Shown piece after piece: positions 47,171-57,529 of a DNA stretch of 64,000 nucleotides. Source of the stretch: Streptomyces sp. 1-11. GTDB taxonomy: Bacteria; Actinomycetota; Actinomycetes; Streptomycetales; Streptomycetaceae. The stretch spans positions 62,001-126,000 of the forward strand of contig NZ_BJTV01000014.1 of NCBI RefSeq assembly GCF_007176755.1, read 5' to 3'. The notes under the pieces were generated by a model that made no database searches, had not been told where the DNA came from, and saw only the letters and a list, made by a program, of their open reading frames with translations. The first letter of the stretch is position 1. Every line of letters starts with the position of its first letter. Made by a program: the position numbers and the translations under genes.

Positions 47171-48034
47171 TCAGTGGTCGGAGCCCGCCGGCTTCCAGCG
47201 GAAGATGCGTCGTTCGGCGAAGGTCAGCAGGCCCTCGGCGAGGAGCGCGACGACCGCGAGGATGACCATCGCGGCGTAGACGCCGGCGGCGTTGAAGGTG
47301 CCCTGTGACGCGGCGACGAGCAGGCCGATGCCCTTCGTGGCGCCGATGTACTCGCCGACGATGGCGCCGATGAGGGCGAAGCCGAAGCTGACGTGGAGGC
47401 TGGTGAAGATCCACGAGGTCGCCGACGGCACGACCACCTGAAGCGTCACCTTGCGGTCACTCGCGCCGAGGATGCGGGCGTTGGCGACCAGGTTGCGGTC
47501 GACCTCACGGGCGCCCTGGAAGGCGTTGAAGAACACCGGGAAGAACACCAGCACCACGGCCGACGCGACCTTGGAGGCGGGACCGAGGCCGAACCAGATC
47601 ACGAAGATCGGCGCCAGGACGATCCTGGGCAGGGAGTTGAGGACCTTGATGTACGGGCCGAGGACATCGGCGAGGAAGGCGATCCGCCCGAGAGCGATAC
47701 CGAACACCACACCGGCGACGACGCCGATGCCCCAGCCCAGCAGCGCCTCGTGCAGCGTGTACCAGACCTGCTCGCCCAGCGAGCCCTGTGCCGTCCCGTG
47801 CATCACCCAGGTGCTGATCTGGTCCCAGATCTTCGAGGGCATCGAGAAGTTGAACGGATCGATGACCTCGGCCCGGGACAGCACCTCCCACAGGCCGAGC
47901 ACGACCACCAGGAGGAGCACCCGCGCGGCGGTGACGACCACCTTGCGTCTGCGGGCGGCCTGGGCCCGCGACTCCGCGCGGCCCGGAGCCTTCACCGTGT
48001 CGACGACCGGCGTGCTGAGCACCTCAGGCGACAT
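47171..48034 (-). CDS. ABC transporter permease (SsuC/TauC-like)
   Basis: A 287-residue inner-membrane permease with about six transmembrane segments after a charged N-terminus (RRKVVVTAARVLLLVVVLGLW). The EAA-type loop is seen in NARILGASDRKVTLQVVVPSA. It forms the channel for the ATPase at 48024-48839 and the binding protein at 46028-47083. The ATG at 48034 overlaps the ATPase stop by 11 nt, so translation is coupled. Confidence 0.94.
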   Translation of the reverse strand: MSPEVLSTPVVDTVKAPGRAESRAQAARRRKVVVTAARVLLLVVVLGLWEVLSRAEVIDPFNFSMPSKIWDQISTWVMHGTAQGSLGEQVWYTLHEALLGWGIGVVAGVVFGIALGRIAFLADVLGPYIKVLNSLPRIVLAPIFVIWFGLGPASKVASAVVLVFFPVFFNAFQGAREVDRNLVANARILGASDRKVTLQVVVPSATSWIFTSLHVSFGFALIGAIVGEYIGATKGIGLLVAASQGTFNAAGVYAAMVILAVVALLAEGLLTFAERRIFRWKPAGSDH

Positions 48035-48839
48035 TGGCGGCACCCCTTTCCCGGGTGATGCGGACCTCTTCGCCGAGCGACTCCCAGATCTCGCGGTAGA
48101 TCTCGATGAACCGCGGCTCGAGCCGGATCGACTCGACCTTGCGCGGCCTGGGCAGATCGATGTCGAAGACATGCTTGACAGTCGCGGGCCCCGCGGTCAT
48201 CACGACGACCTTGTCGGCCAGCGCGATCGACTCCTCGAGGTCGTGGGTGACGAAGACGACCGAGGCGCCCGTGCCCTCCCACAGCTCCAGCAGTTCGTCC
48301 GACATCAGTGCCCGGGTCTGCACGTCGAGCGCCGAGAACGGCTCGTCCATCAGCAGGATCTCGGGGTCGTTGACGAAGGTGGCGGCGAGGGCGACGCGCT
48401 TGCGCTGGCCGCCGGAGAGCTGGTGCGGGTAGCGGTCCTCGAAGGCCGCGAGGCCGACCCGGGCCAGCCACTCGCGTGCCTTCTCCTTGGCCTCCGCCTT
48501 GGGCACGCCCCGGAAACGGGGGCCGGCCATCACGTTGGACAGCACCGTCCGCCAGGGAAAGGTGGCGTCCTGCTGGAAGACGAAACCGACCTTGTCACCG
48601 ACGCCGTCGACCGGCTCCCCGGCCACCAGCACCTCGCCCTCGCTGGGCTCCTCCAGGCCGCTGACCAGGGTCAGCGTGGTGGACTTCCCGCAGCCGGTCG
48701 GACCGACGACGGCCACGAACTCGCCGCGCTGCACGGTGAGGTCCAGGCCGCGCACGGCCGTGTGCAGACCCCCCGACGGGGTCCTGAAGGTTTTGCTCGC
48801 GCCCCGTAGCTCGATGGCGGGGCTGGTGTCTGTGCTCAT
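48024..48839 (-). CDS. ABC transporter ATP-binding protein (SsuB/TauB-like)
   Basis: A 271-residue ATPase: Walker A GPTGCGKST (about 45-53), Q-loop FVFQQD, signature LSGGQRKRV, Walker B LLMDEPFSALD and switch HD in VTHDLEESI. All catalytic residues are present. It is the first gene of the uptake operon. The ATG at 48839 was chosen by homology; no strong ribosome-binding site is visible. It is divergent from the CitB-like regulator across a 158-nt region with repeats. Confidence 0.95.
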   Translation of the reverse strand: MSTDTSPAIELRGASKTFRTPSGGLHTAVRGLDLTVQRGEFVAVVGPTGCGKSTTLTLVSGLEEPSEGEVLVAGEPVDGVGDKVGFVFQQDATFPWRTVLSNVMAGPRFRGVPKAEAKEKAREWLARVGLAAFEDRYPHQLSGGQRKRVALAATFVNDPEILLMDEPFSALDVQTRALMSDELLELWEGTGASVVFVTHDLEESIALADKVVVMTAGPATVKHVFDIDLPRPRKVESIRLEPRFIEIYREIWESLGEEVRITRERGAANVA

Positions 48840-48881
48840 GGCCCGGGACGGTAGATGTGGCCCCCGCCACAGCAGCAGTCT

Positions 48882-48937
48882 TGTGAGCACATGCCGTTCT
48901 TTTGCTCGCAAGCACCTGTTGTGCTCATTTTGCTCGC
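48882..48937. promoter_or_regulatory. Repeats in divergent region between ABC operon and CitB-like regulator
   Basis: The 10-mer TTTTGCTCGC occurs twice in the same direction (48900-48909 and 48928-48937). Between them AAGCAC and GTGCT form an inverted pair, and TGTGAGCACA lies just to the left. The spacing of 28 bp suits tandem binding of a dimeric regulator, perhaps the CitB-like protein itself. Confidence 0.55.
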
Positions 48938-48997
48938 GTTAGAACTGCGGAGCCGAAACACGGGCTTAACGCTCGCCGGCCTTGGAGGAGAGGCCCG

Positions 48998-49690
48998 ATG
49001 ATTGACGTCCTGGTCGTGGACGACGACTTCCGCGTCGCTGAGATAAACGCGAAGTACGTGGGAAAGGTTCCCGGTTTCCGGGTGGCCGCCCGCGCACACA
49101 GTGCCGCCCAGGCACTGGCCGCCCTCGAACGCGCCGCCATCGACCTGGTCCTGCTCGACCACTACCTGCCGGACGGGACCGGTCTCGAACTCGTCCACCG
49201 CATGCGGGAGCTGGGGCACGGCACCGACGTCATCATGATCACGGCGGCCGGCGATGTGGCGACCGTCCAGCGGGCCATGCGCCTGGGCGCGCTGCACTAC
49301 CTGGTCAAGCCCTTCACGTTCGCCGCCCTGCGCACCCGGCTGGACTCCTACGCGGCCCTGCGCCGCACCGTGGACCGGGTCGGCGGCCGGGGGCTGACGG
49401 GCCAGGAGCAGGTCGACCGGATCTTCGGCGCGCTGCGCACCTCGACGGTGCCGTCCGCCCCGGGCCTGCCCAGCGGCCATTCGGAACCCACCACGGACCT
49501 CATCTGCGGTGTGCTGCACGGCGCGGACCAGCCGCTGTCCGCGCACGAGGTCGCGGCACGCACCGGGCTGAGTCGCTCCACGGCCCAGCGCTACCTCCGC
49601 CACCTGGAACAGGCGGGCCGCCTCAGCCTGTCCCTGAAGTACGGCGACACCGGCCGCCCGGAACACCGGTACGCATGGGTGGCGCCGTAG
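48998..49690 (+). CDS. Orphan response regulator, CitB family
   Basis: A 230-residue CitB-type regulator, similar throughout to the one at 45329-46009: DDD 8-10, phosphoacceptor Asp54 in VLLDHYLPDG, YLVKPFTF, HTH LSAHEVAARTGLSRSTAQRYL and the same RPEHRYAWV ending. The ATG at 48998 follows TTGGAGGAGAGG. No kinase gene adjoins it, so it may share the CitA-like kinase or answer to another. It is divergent from the transporter operon, whose control it probably shares. Confidence 0.94.
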   Translation: MIDVLVVDDDFRVAEINAKYVGKVPGFRVAARAHSAAQALAALERAAIDLVLLDHYLPDGTGLELVHRMRELGHGTDVIMITAAGDVATVQRAMRLGALHYLVKPFTFAALRTRLDSYAALRRTVDRVGGRGLTGQEQVDRIFGALRTSTVPSAPGLPSGHSEPTTDLICGVLHGADQPLSAHEVAARTGLSRSTAQRYLRHLEQAGRLSLSLKYGDTGRPEHRYAWVAP

Positions 49691-49756
49691 GCGCGGGGCC
49701 ACCGAGACGCGGGTGACCGTCGCCTGCCGCGCGGTACGTCCGCCCCTGCCCCCCTG

Positions 49757-51349
49757 CTACACGGCGCCCGCGCCGGTCAGCGAGCGGACCTCCGTTTCCG
49801 CGTACCCGGCCTCGTCGGCGACCTCGTCCGAGGTGATCGTGCCCAGCCAGCCGGCCAGGAAGCCCAGCGGGATGGAGACGATGCCCGGGTTCTGCAGCGG
49901 GAAGTACTGCAGGTCGATGTCCGGGAAGAGCGATCCCGGGCTGCCGGACACCACCGGCGACAGCAGCACCAGCACGAGAGCCGGGACCAGCCCGCCGTAT
50001 ACGGCCCACACCGCACCGCGTGTGGTGAAGGCGCGCCAGAACAGCGAGTACACCAGCACCGGCAGGTTCGCCGACGCGGCCACGGCGAAGGCCAGACCGA
50101 CGAGGAAGGCGACGTTCAGGTCGCGGGCCAGCAGACCGAGCGCGATCGCGACGACGCCGATGCCCACGGCCGCGGTCCGGGCCACGGTGACCTCGCCGTG
50201 CGCCCTGGTGCGCGGCCGCCGCAGTGAGGCGTACAGATCGTGCGCCACGGACGCCGAGGAGGCGAGCGTGATCCCGGCGACCACCGCGAGGATCGTCGCG
50301 AAGGCGACGGCGGCGACCACCGCGAACAGCACCGTCCCGCCCGTGGATCCGACACCCCCGCCGAGGTCGAGGGCGAGCAGGGGCATCGCCGTGTTACCGG
50401 CCGCGTTCGAGCGCTTCAGCGCCTCCGGGCCCACCACGGCGGCGGCCCCGAACCCGAGCACGATCGCCATCAGGTAGAAGGCGCCGATCAGGCCGATGGA
50501 CCACACCGCGGAACGGCGGGCGGCCCGCGCGGTGGGCACGGTGTAGAAGCGGGAGAGGATGTGCGGCAGCCCCGCCGTGCCCAGCACCAGGGCCAGCCCC
50601 AGACTGATGAAGTCGAGGCGGGCGGTCCAGCTCCCGCCGTACTTCAGCCCCGGCGCCAGGAACGCGTCCCCGTGGCCGCTGCGGGCCGCCGCGGTGACCA
50701 GCAGCCGGTTCACGTCGCCGTGGAAGCGCACCAGCACCAGCACGGTCAGCGCGACCGTCCCGCCGAGCAGCAGCACCGCCTTCACGATCTGGATCCAGGT
50801 GGTGGCCCGCATCCCGCCCAGGGACACGTAGGTCACCATCAGGGCGCCGACCGCGATGACCGCCCACGTCTGGGCCGTCCCGCTGGTGCGCCCCAGCAGC
50901 AGTGCCACCAGGCTGCCGGCGCCCACCATCTGGGCCACCAGGTACAGCACGGACACCGTGACCGAGGAGGTTCCCGCCGCGATCCGCACCGGCCGCTCGC
51001 TCATCCGCGCGGCGACCACGTCGGCCAGCGTGAACCGCCCGCAGTTGCGCACCAGTTCCGCCACCAGGAACAGCACGACCAGCCAGGCCACGAGGAAGCC
51101 CACCACGTACAGCAGCCCGTCGTACCCGTACAGCGCGATGAGCCCGGTGACCCCGAGGAACGAGGCGGCCGACACGTAGTCGCCCGAGACCGCGAAACCG
51201 TTCTCCATCGGGGAGAACAGCCGCCCGCCGGCGTAGAACTCCTCCGCGGAACCCTGCCGCCTGCGGCTCACCCATGTCGTGATCGCCAGGGTGACGGCCA
51301 CGAACCCGATGAACAGCAGCAGCGCCAGTGTCTGGTGGTCGCCGGTCAC
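49757..51349 (-). CDS. Sodium:solute symporter, ActP/acetate-type
   Basis: A 530-residue symporter of the SSS family with about 13 hydrophobic segments. Early marks are RRQGSAEEFYAGGRLFSPMENGFAVSGDYVSAASFLG, seen in pieces, and VTYVSLGGMRATTWIQIVK. These match acetate/pyruvate-type carriers (ActP, MctC). The start is GTG at 51349, overlapping the DUF485 stop (GTGA). Pairing with DUF485 is usual for ActP systems. The substrate is likely acetate or another short monocarboxylate. Confidence 0.94.
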   Translation of the reverse strand: MTGDHQTLALLLFIGFVAVTLAITTWVSRRRQGSAEEFYAGGRLFSPMENGFAVSGDYVSAASFLGVTGLIALYGYDGLLYVVGFLVAWLVVLFLVAELVRNCGRFTLADVVAARMSERPVRIAAGTSSVTVSVLYLVAQMVGAGSLVALLLGRTSGTAQTWAVIAVGALMVTYVSLGGMRATTWIQIVKAVLLLGGTVALTVLVLVRFHGDVNRLLVTAAARSGHGDAFLAPGLKYGGSWTARLDFISLGLALVLGTAGLPHILSRFYTVPTARAARRSAVWSIGLIGAFYLMAIVLGFGAAAVVGPEALKRSNAAGNTAMPLLALDLGGGVGSTGGTVLFAVVAAVAFATILAVVAGITLASSASVAHDLYASLRRPRTRAHGEVTVARTAAVGIGVVAIALGLLARDLNVAFLVGLAFAVAASANLPVLVYSLFWRAFTTRGAVWAVYGGLVPALVLVLLSPVVSGSPGSLFPDIDLQYFPLQNPGIVSIPLGFLAGWLGTITSDEVADEAGYAETEVRSLTGAGAV

Positions 51350-51894
51350 GAGGCGCCTCCCCGGGCTCCACGGGTCAGTTCCTGCGTGTCCCAGCGCAGT
51401 TCCAGCGCGAGCCGGTCCCGGCGCAGCCGGGCGTGCCGGGCGTAACCCCAGGTGAGCAGGAAGGTGCTGAGGAACTGCCCGAGCCCGGCCAGCATCCCCA
51501 CGTTCACCGCACCCGTCACCGGCCGGGCCATGAGCCCTGGAGCGGTCGTGGCGACGACCACGTACCCCACGTACCAGACCAGGAAGATGGCGGCACCCGG
51601 CACCACGAACCTCCGGTACCTGCCGCGCACTTCCTGGAATGCCTCGCTGCGCTGCACCTCGAGGTACACGTCGCGGGCTCGGGCCGTCTCCGTGTCCCGC
51701 TCCCCGCGCGGGGCCGGTACGGCCCGGGCCGGCGTGCCGGCGCCTTCCGGTTCGCCCCAGCCGGAGGCCAGGGAGTCGTACCAGGGGTCCTCGTACCTCA
51801 CCTCGCGGGAAGCCGTGCCGTGGTCTTCGTGATTGCCGGCCGAACTCCCGGCACCGTCCCCGGCTCCCCGGGCACGACCGTCGCTTGACTGCAT
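51346..51894 (-). CDS. DUF485 membrane protein (YjcH-like)
   Basis: A 182-residue protein with a long polar N-terminus (1-95) and a C-terminal DUF485 domain. Two membrane spans (about 105-125 and 135-158) surround a short loop: RRFVVPGAAIFLVWYVGYVV and NVGMLAGLGQFLSTFLLTWG, followed by YARHARLRRDRLALEL. It is partner of the symporter encoded next. The ATG at 51894 was used; a GTG at 51945 in frame would add 17 residues. The long N-terminus is unusual for YjcH-type proteins. Confidence 0.85.
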   Translation of the reverse strand: MQSSDGRARGAGDGAGSSAGNHEDHGTASREVRYEDPWYDSLASGWGEPEGAGTPARAVPAPRGERDTETARARDVYLEVQRSEAFQEVRGRYRRFVVPGAAIFLVWYVGYVVVATTAPGLMARPVTGAVNVGMLAGLGQFLSTFLLTWGYARHARLRRDRLALELRWDTQELTRGARGGAS

Positions 51895-51963
51895 GCCCAA
51901 GGATGGACAGACCGGGAAGATCCGTGACTTCTCTTCCCCGGGCACTTCACCCCATCAGGTGAC

Positions 51964-52644
51964 TCATTTCACGGGAGGCCGCACCAGTCCCTTCGCATAG
52001 GCGTAACGCACCGCCTGCGCACGGTCCTTGAGGCCCGTCTTGGCGAAGAGATTGTTGATGTGGGTCTTCACGGTCGCCGTGGAGACGTGCAGCCGGCGGG
52101 CGATCTCCTGATTGCTCAGGCCCTCGGCGATCAGCACCAGGACCTCGGCCTCCCGCGCGGTCAGCCCGTCGGGCGCCTCGGTCACGGCGGCCGCGGGCGC
52201 CGGTTCGGACAGTCTCTCCAGCAGCCGGCGCTGGACGCTCGGCGACAGGCCCGCCTCGCCCGACAGAACGCTCTCCACGGCCCGCACGATCTCGTCGCCG
52301 CCCGCGTCCTTGGTCAGATAGCCGCGGGCTCCCGCGTGCAGCGCTGGGAACAGCGAATCGTCGTCCCCGAAGGTGGTGAGCACCACCACCTGGGTGCCGG
52401 GGTACTCCGAGCGGATCCGGCGCGTGGCCTCCACTCCGTCGCAGCGGGGCATCCGCAGGTCCATGAGCACCACGTCCGGGGCCAGTTCGGCGACCAGGCG
52501 CACCGCCTCCTCGCCGTCCTCGGCGGATCCCACGACCTCGAGACCCGGCAGCAGACCCAGCAGCATCACGATGCCTTCCCGGACCACGGTCTGGTCGTCG
52601 GCGACCACGACCCGGGCGGGCTTCTTCTCCCCCGGCTCCGTCAT
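51964..52644 (-). CDS. Response regulator, NarL/LuxR family
   Basis: A 226-residue regulator: receiver domain with DD at 16-17 and phosphoacceptor Asp62 in VVLMDLRMPRCDG, KDAGGDEIV near 110, then a LuxR-type helix-turn-helix (about 160-220) with LTAREAEVLVLIAEGLSNQ and STATVKTHINNLFAK. The ATG at 52644 overlaps the kinase stop (ATGA). Third gene of a coupled operon (membrane protein, kinase, regulator). The target is unknown; the symporter genes directly downstream are candidates. Confidence 0.95.
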   Translation of the reverse strand: MTEPGEKKPARVVVADDQTVVREGIVMLLGLLPGLEVVGSAEDGEEAVRLVAELAPDVVLMDLRMPRCDGVEATRRIRSEYPGTQVVVLTTFGDDDSLFPALHAGARGYLTKDAGGDEIVRAVESVLSGEAGLSPSVQRRLLERLSEPAPAAAVTEAPDGLTAREAEVLVLIAEGLSNQEIARRLHVSTATVKTHINNLFAKTGLKDRAQAVRYAYAKGLVRPPVK

Positions 52645-53792
52645 ACGGGCACCTTCAGCGTCACCACGAACCCTTCCTCGTCCGGCCCCGCGTCGAGCGA
52701 TCCGCCCAGCAGCTCGGCTCGCTCCCGCATCCCCCGCAGACCGTACCCGCCGCCGGATCCGGTGAGTTCTCCCGGACGGCCGCCCGAGTCCCGCACACCC
52801 AGTGTCACTTCGTGCTCGCCGTAGTCGAGGCGCAACTGCACCTTGGCGCCCTGGGCGTGCTTGCGGACGTTCGTCAGCGCCTCCTGGGCGACCCGGCGAA
52901 CCGCCTGCGACGCCTCGGCCGGCAGGGGTCTGCGCTCACCCGTGACGGTGACATCGGCGCCGTCGGCCGTACTGACGAGCCCGGTCAGGAACTCCTCCAG
53001 CGGGGTCAGCTCGCCGCGCAGGGCGCTCAGCGCCTGCCGGGTCTCGGCAAGGCCGTCGCGGGCCATGCCGCGGGCGGCCACCACCCGCTCCAGGATCTGG
53101 TCCCGGTCGGCGCCGCGCTCGATCAGCAGCCTGGCGGCCTCCAGGTGCACGAGCTGCGCCGAGAGGCTGTGCGCGAGTACGTCGTGGATCTCCCGGGCGA
53201 TCCTCGCCCGCTCGGCCAGCGCCGCCGACTCCGCCTCGGCGGCCCGGGCGGCGCGTTCCTGGGCGAGCAGCCGCTGTGCGCCGCCCCGGGCCTCCGCGTC
53301 GAGCCGCAGGACGTATCCGGCGAGGGCCATGCCCGCCACCGTGGCGGCCGTGGTGAGCCACACATCGTTGTTGAACGCGGAGAACGAGGCCAGCGCCACG
53401 GACGTCACCGGCAGTGCGGCGCCCAGGGGCAGCCGTTCCAGGGCGGAGACTCCGCAGCCGCACCAGATCACCAGGGCCGGACCTCTGAAGCCGGTGGCCT
53501 CGGCCGCTACGGCGATGCCCAGGAGCACCGCCATGAGGGCCAGCGAAGGCATCAGCCGGTGGTCATAGGTGGTGCGGAAGAACGCCCAGGAGACGAGGCC
53601 GGCCAGCAGGACGCCCGCCACGGCCGCGAGCATGCCCCAGACACCCACGTGTCTCTGGCTGACGGCGGCCCACAGCAGCAGGGCGAGTACCAGCACCCGG
53701 ACCGCCTGGGCGAGCATCCGCCGGGGCCGGCCGGCGCCCGCCTTGGCGAGTGCCTCCCGGGTGGGCCACCGGGTCAGAGCGTGCTCCGTCAC
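52641..53792 (-). CDS. Sensor histidine kinase, NarL-type (HisKA_3)
   Basis: A 383-residue kinase with four or five N-terminal membrane helices (about 25-150) and no large external domain, so the signal is probably sensed in the membrane. The phosphoacceptor region is EIHDVLAHSLSAQLVHLEAA; the ATPase part has ALTNVRKHAQGA, VRDSGG and GGGYGLRGMRERAELLGG. The GTG at 53792 follows GAAGGAGCGC at the right distance. Coupled at both ends: GTGA with the upstream membrane protein and ATGA with the regulator. Confidence 0.94.
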   Translation of the reverse strand: MTEHALTRWPTREALAKAGAGRPRRMLAQAVRVLVLALLLWAAVSQRHVGVWGMLAAVAGVLLAGLVSWAFFRTTYDHRLMPSLALMAVLLGIAVAAEATGFRGPALVIWCGCGVSALERLPLGAALPVTSVALASFSAFNNDVWLTTAATVAGMALAGYVLRLDAEARGGAQRLLAQERAARAAEAESAALAERARIAREIHDVLAHSLSAQLVHLEAARLLIERGADRDQILERVVAARGMARDGLAETRQALSALRGELTPLEEFLTGLVSTADGADVTVTGERRPLPAEASQAVRRVAQEALTNVRKHAQGAKVQLRLDYGEHEVTLGVRDSGGRPGELTGSGGGYGLRGMRERAELLGGSLDAGPDEEGFVVTLKVPV

Positions 53793-54310
53793 ACGCGCTC
53801 CTTCCACGCGAGCCGCATGCCGTCACCGTACGCGGGGGCCGGGCGGTCAGAGGCGCCGAGGGACCGCGCCCGCCGGTTCACGACCCCGGCGCGCACCAGC
53901 AGCATGGCGGCGAGGCCGAGCACCAGCGCGGAGCCGTCCTGGTGCACACCGGACGCGACGCCGAGGGCGAAGACGCCTGCTCGCAGGGCTATGCCCGCGA
54001 TCCAGACGGCGGCGCCCGCCTTGGTGCCCCTGGTCCACACGGCTCCGTCCGGCTCGGTCCAGATCCGCGTGGTCCAGGCCCAGCCGGCCCCTGTCAGCGC
54101 GGCGATGAGCAGTTCGACGGCGAGCAGGGCCACCGAGACGGTGGGGTGGTGGTCGTCGAGTATGCCGGGTTCGCGCAGGGCCACCACCGCGAGGATCACG
54201 GGGAGCAGCCACCAACGCCGGTCCGTGTTGATCGCGCGGGCGCGAAACTGCCGCACGATCACCACAGCGACGACGGCCACGATCACCAGCGCGTTGACGA
54301 ACCCGGACAT
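53789..54310 (-). CDS. DUF1453/CcdC-like membrane protein
   Basis: A 173-residue membrane protein with four or five spans: GFVNALVIVAVVAVVIV at the N-terminus, the basic loop RQFRARAINTDRRWWLLP, then TVSVALLAVELLIAALTGAGW and further spans. The layout matches the CcdC/DUF1453 family, often next to two-component genes in Streptomyces. The ATG at 54310 follows GGAGG. It is the first gene of the operon with kinase and regulator and could modulate the kinase. Confidence 0.82.
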   Translation of the reverse strand: MSGFVNALVIVAVVAVVIVRQFRARAINTDRRWWLLPVILAVVALREPGILDDHHPTVSVALLAVELLIAALTGAGWAWTTRIWTEPDGAVWTRGTKAGAAVWIAGIALRAGVFALGVASGVHQDGSALVLGLAAMLLVRAGVVNRRARSLGASDRPAPAYGDGMRLAWKERV

Positions 54311-54436
54311 CACTGCCTCCGTAGGCGGGAAGACGGTGTCGGGAGCGGGTGCCGCCGACACCATCGAAGCTACGGAAAGCGGCCGGTCGGGAGATCGGAG
54401 CGGGGGTGGACCGAAGGTGGATTCCGGAGGCCGGAC

Positions 54437-54567
54437 CGTCTCCACCCACGGGTGGAGACCGCGCGGCCGGCCGGTCTCCTCCACGCGTGGGAACCCCGGG
54501 ATCTACCGGCCGGTCCCCTCCACGCATGGGGACCCCAGGATCCACCGGCCTCCTCGCCGGGGAGGAC
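54437..54567. repeat. Imperfect tandem hairpin repeats between parE and the DUF1453 operon
   Basis: Three related units. Unit 1 is a 22-nt palindrome with stem GTCTCCACCC (54438-54447) and complement 54450-54459. Units 2 (54473-54511) and 3 (54512-54550) are 39 nt each and agree at 34 of 39 positions; every difference is a transition. Unit 2 has the palindrome CCACGCGTGG; unit 3 a 7-bp stem GGTCCCC/GGGGACC. A further small hairpin, CCTCC...GGAGG, follows. There are no unique spacers. Confidence 0.8.
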
Positions 54568-54575
54568 CACATGGC

Positions 54576-54614
54576 GGCAGGCCGGTCCGCTCACCTCGGG
54601 CGGACCGGCCTGCC
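54576..54614 (-). terminator. Terminator after parE
   Basis: A perfect 15-bp stem, GGCAGGCCGGTCCGC (54576-54590) with its complement (54600-54614), around a 9-nt loop, 16 nt after the parE stop. Confidence 0.9.
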
Positions 54615-54630
54615 TGGCCGACCACTGCGG

Positions 54631-56754
<2,124 letters not shown>

Positions 56755-57194
56755 GCGGTTCGCTCCTCGCTGAATTTCAGGTGACCCCCTCGTGGGTAAG
56801 GGGGCGGCTTCGGTTGCCGCTCAGAGGGTACCGAGGCCTGGTAGAGCCGTTGTAACGCCACCCTCGTCGAAATCTCAGCCTAGTCCACGGTCGCATGGAT
56901 GTTCGATCCCTCGATGGAGTGAAGTCCACATCACGTTCCCTTGGAGGCATGAACCATTTAGGCTCCGGGCACGTCCTCATGAACAACCGGCAACCCGGCC
57001 GGGAGGACTGAGACCGGATACAGCGCGAACCCGTAAAGCACACAAGACACGCACTACGGCACATTCGCCGCCACCCGGCAGCAGACAGCCGCCCCGAAAG
57101 ATTTTTTCGAGGAAAAGCCACGAGCGGGAACGTTTTGGGGCTGGTTGGATGTTGACCCTGGTACGACAGCTCGTCGAGCTAGAGAAGAGGCGAC
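56755..57194. other. Intergenic region between divergent parE and DUF7455 genes
   Basis: A 440-nt region, less GC-rich than its surroundings. It must carry both promoters. I see no RNA element. A 20-codon frame at 56949-57011 has GGAGG only one base from its ATG, too close to be useful, so I do not call it. AGAGG before 57195 is the ribosome-binding site of the DUF7455 gene. Confidence 0.5.
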
Positions 57195-57428
57195 GTGACT
57201 ACTGTTCTGACCCCCGCGAGCCCACTGACGGCCGCCGATCGCTGCGACCGCTGCGGCGCCCAGGCATACCTGCGCGTCGTCCTGCTGAGCGGCGGAGAAC
57301 TGCTCTTCTGTGCCCACCACGGGCGCAAGTTCGAGCCGGAACTCAAGAAGATCGCCGCTGAGATACAGGACGAGACGGAGCGGCTGACGTCCGCCCCGAG
57401 CAGCACCGCGAGCGACGAAGAGCGCTGA
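57195..57428 (+). CDS. DUF7455 small zinc-ribbon-like protein
   Basis: A 77-residue protein. CDRCGAQAYLRV (CXXC) and FCAHHGRKF (CXXH) make a probable zinc site in residues 17-45; the rest is a charged helix ELKKIAAEIQDETERL and a Ser/Glu-rich tail. The family is conserved in actinobacteria next to hrdB and parE. The GTG at 57195 follows AGAGG. Its role is unknown; a binding function for nucleic acid or a protein is possible. Confidence 0.92.
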   Translation: MTTVLTPASPLTAADRCDRCGAQAYLRVVLLSGGELLFCAHHGRKFEPELKKIAAEIQDETERLTSAPSSTASDEER

Positions 57429-57470
57429 ATCTCGCAATCACGACGAGCCAGCCCCGGTACAGGCCGGTGA

Positions 57471-57507
57471 ACGGGCGGCCGCTCCTCTCCCAGGAGCGGC
57501 CGCCCGT
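57471..57507. terminator. Strong terminator between DUF7455 and protease genes
   Basis: A perfect 16-bp stem, ACGGGCGGCCGCTCCT (57471-57486) with its complement (57492-57507), around the 5-nt loop CTCCC. It lies between convergent genes and can serve both. Confidence 0.93.
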
Positions 57508-57529
57508 GCTCATGCCCCGCTGAACGCCC

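Larger units (their letters stand above)
54311..54630. other. Intergenic region downstream of parE
   Basis: A 320-nt gap. It contains the parE terminator, the tandem hairpin repeats and, at its left end, the ribosome-binding site (GGAGG) of the DUF1453 gene. A promoter for that operon is expected near 54320-54430 but none stands out. No gene is seen. Confidence 0.6.

Noticed and set aside
54437-54567. Possible CRISPR array
   Set aside because: Units are directly abutting with no unique spacers, number only three, and differ from each other; no cas genes are nearby.
56949-57011. 20-codon frame with GGAGG and a TTA codon
   Set aside because: The GGAGG is one base from the ATG, too close for initiation, and there is no sign of conservation.
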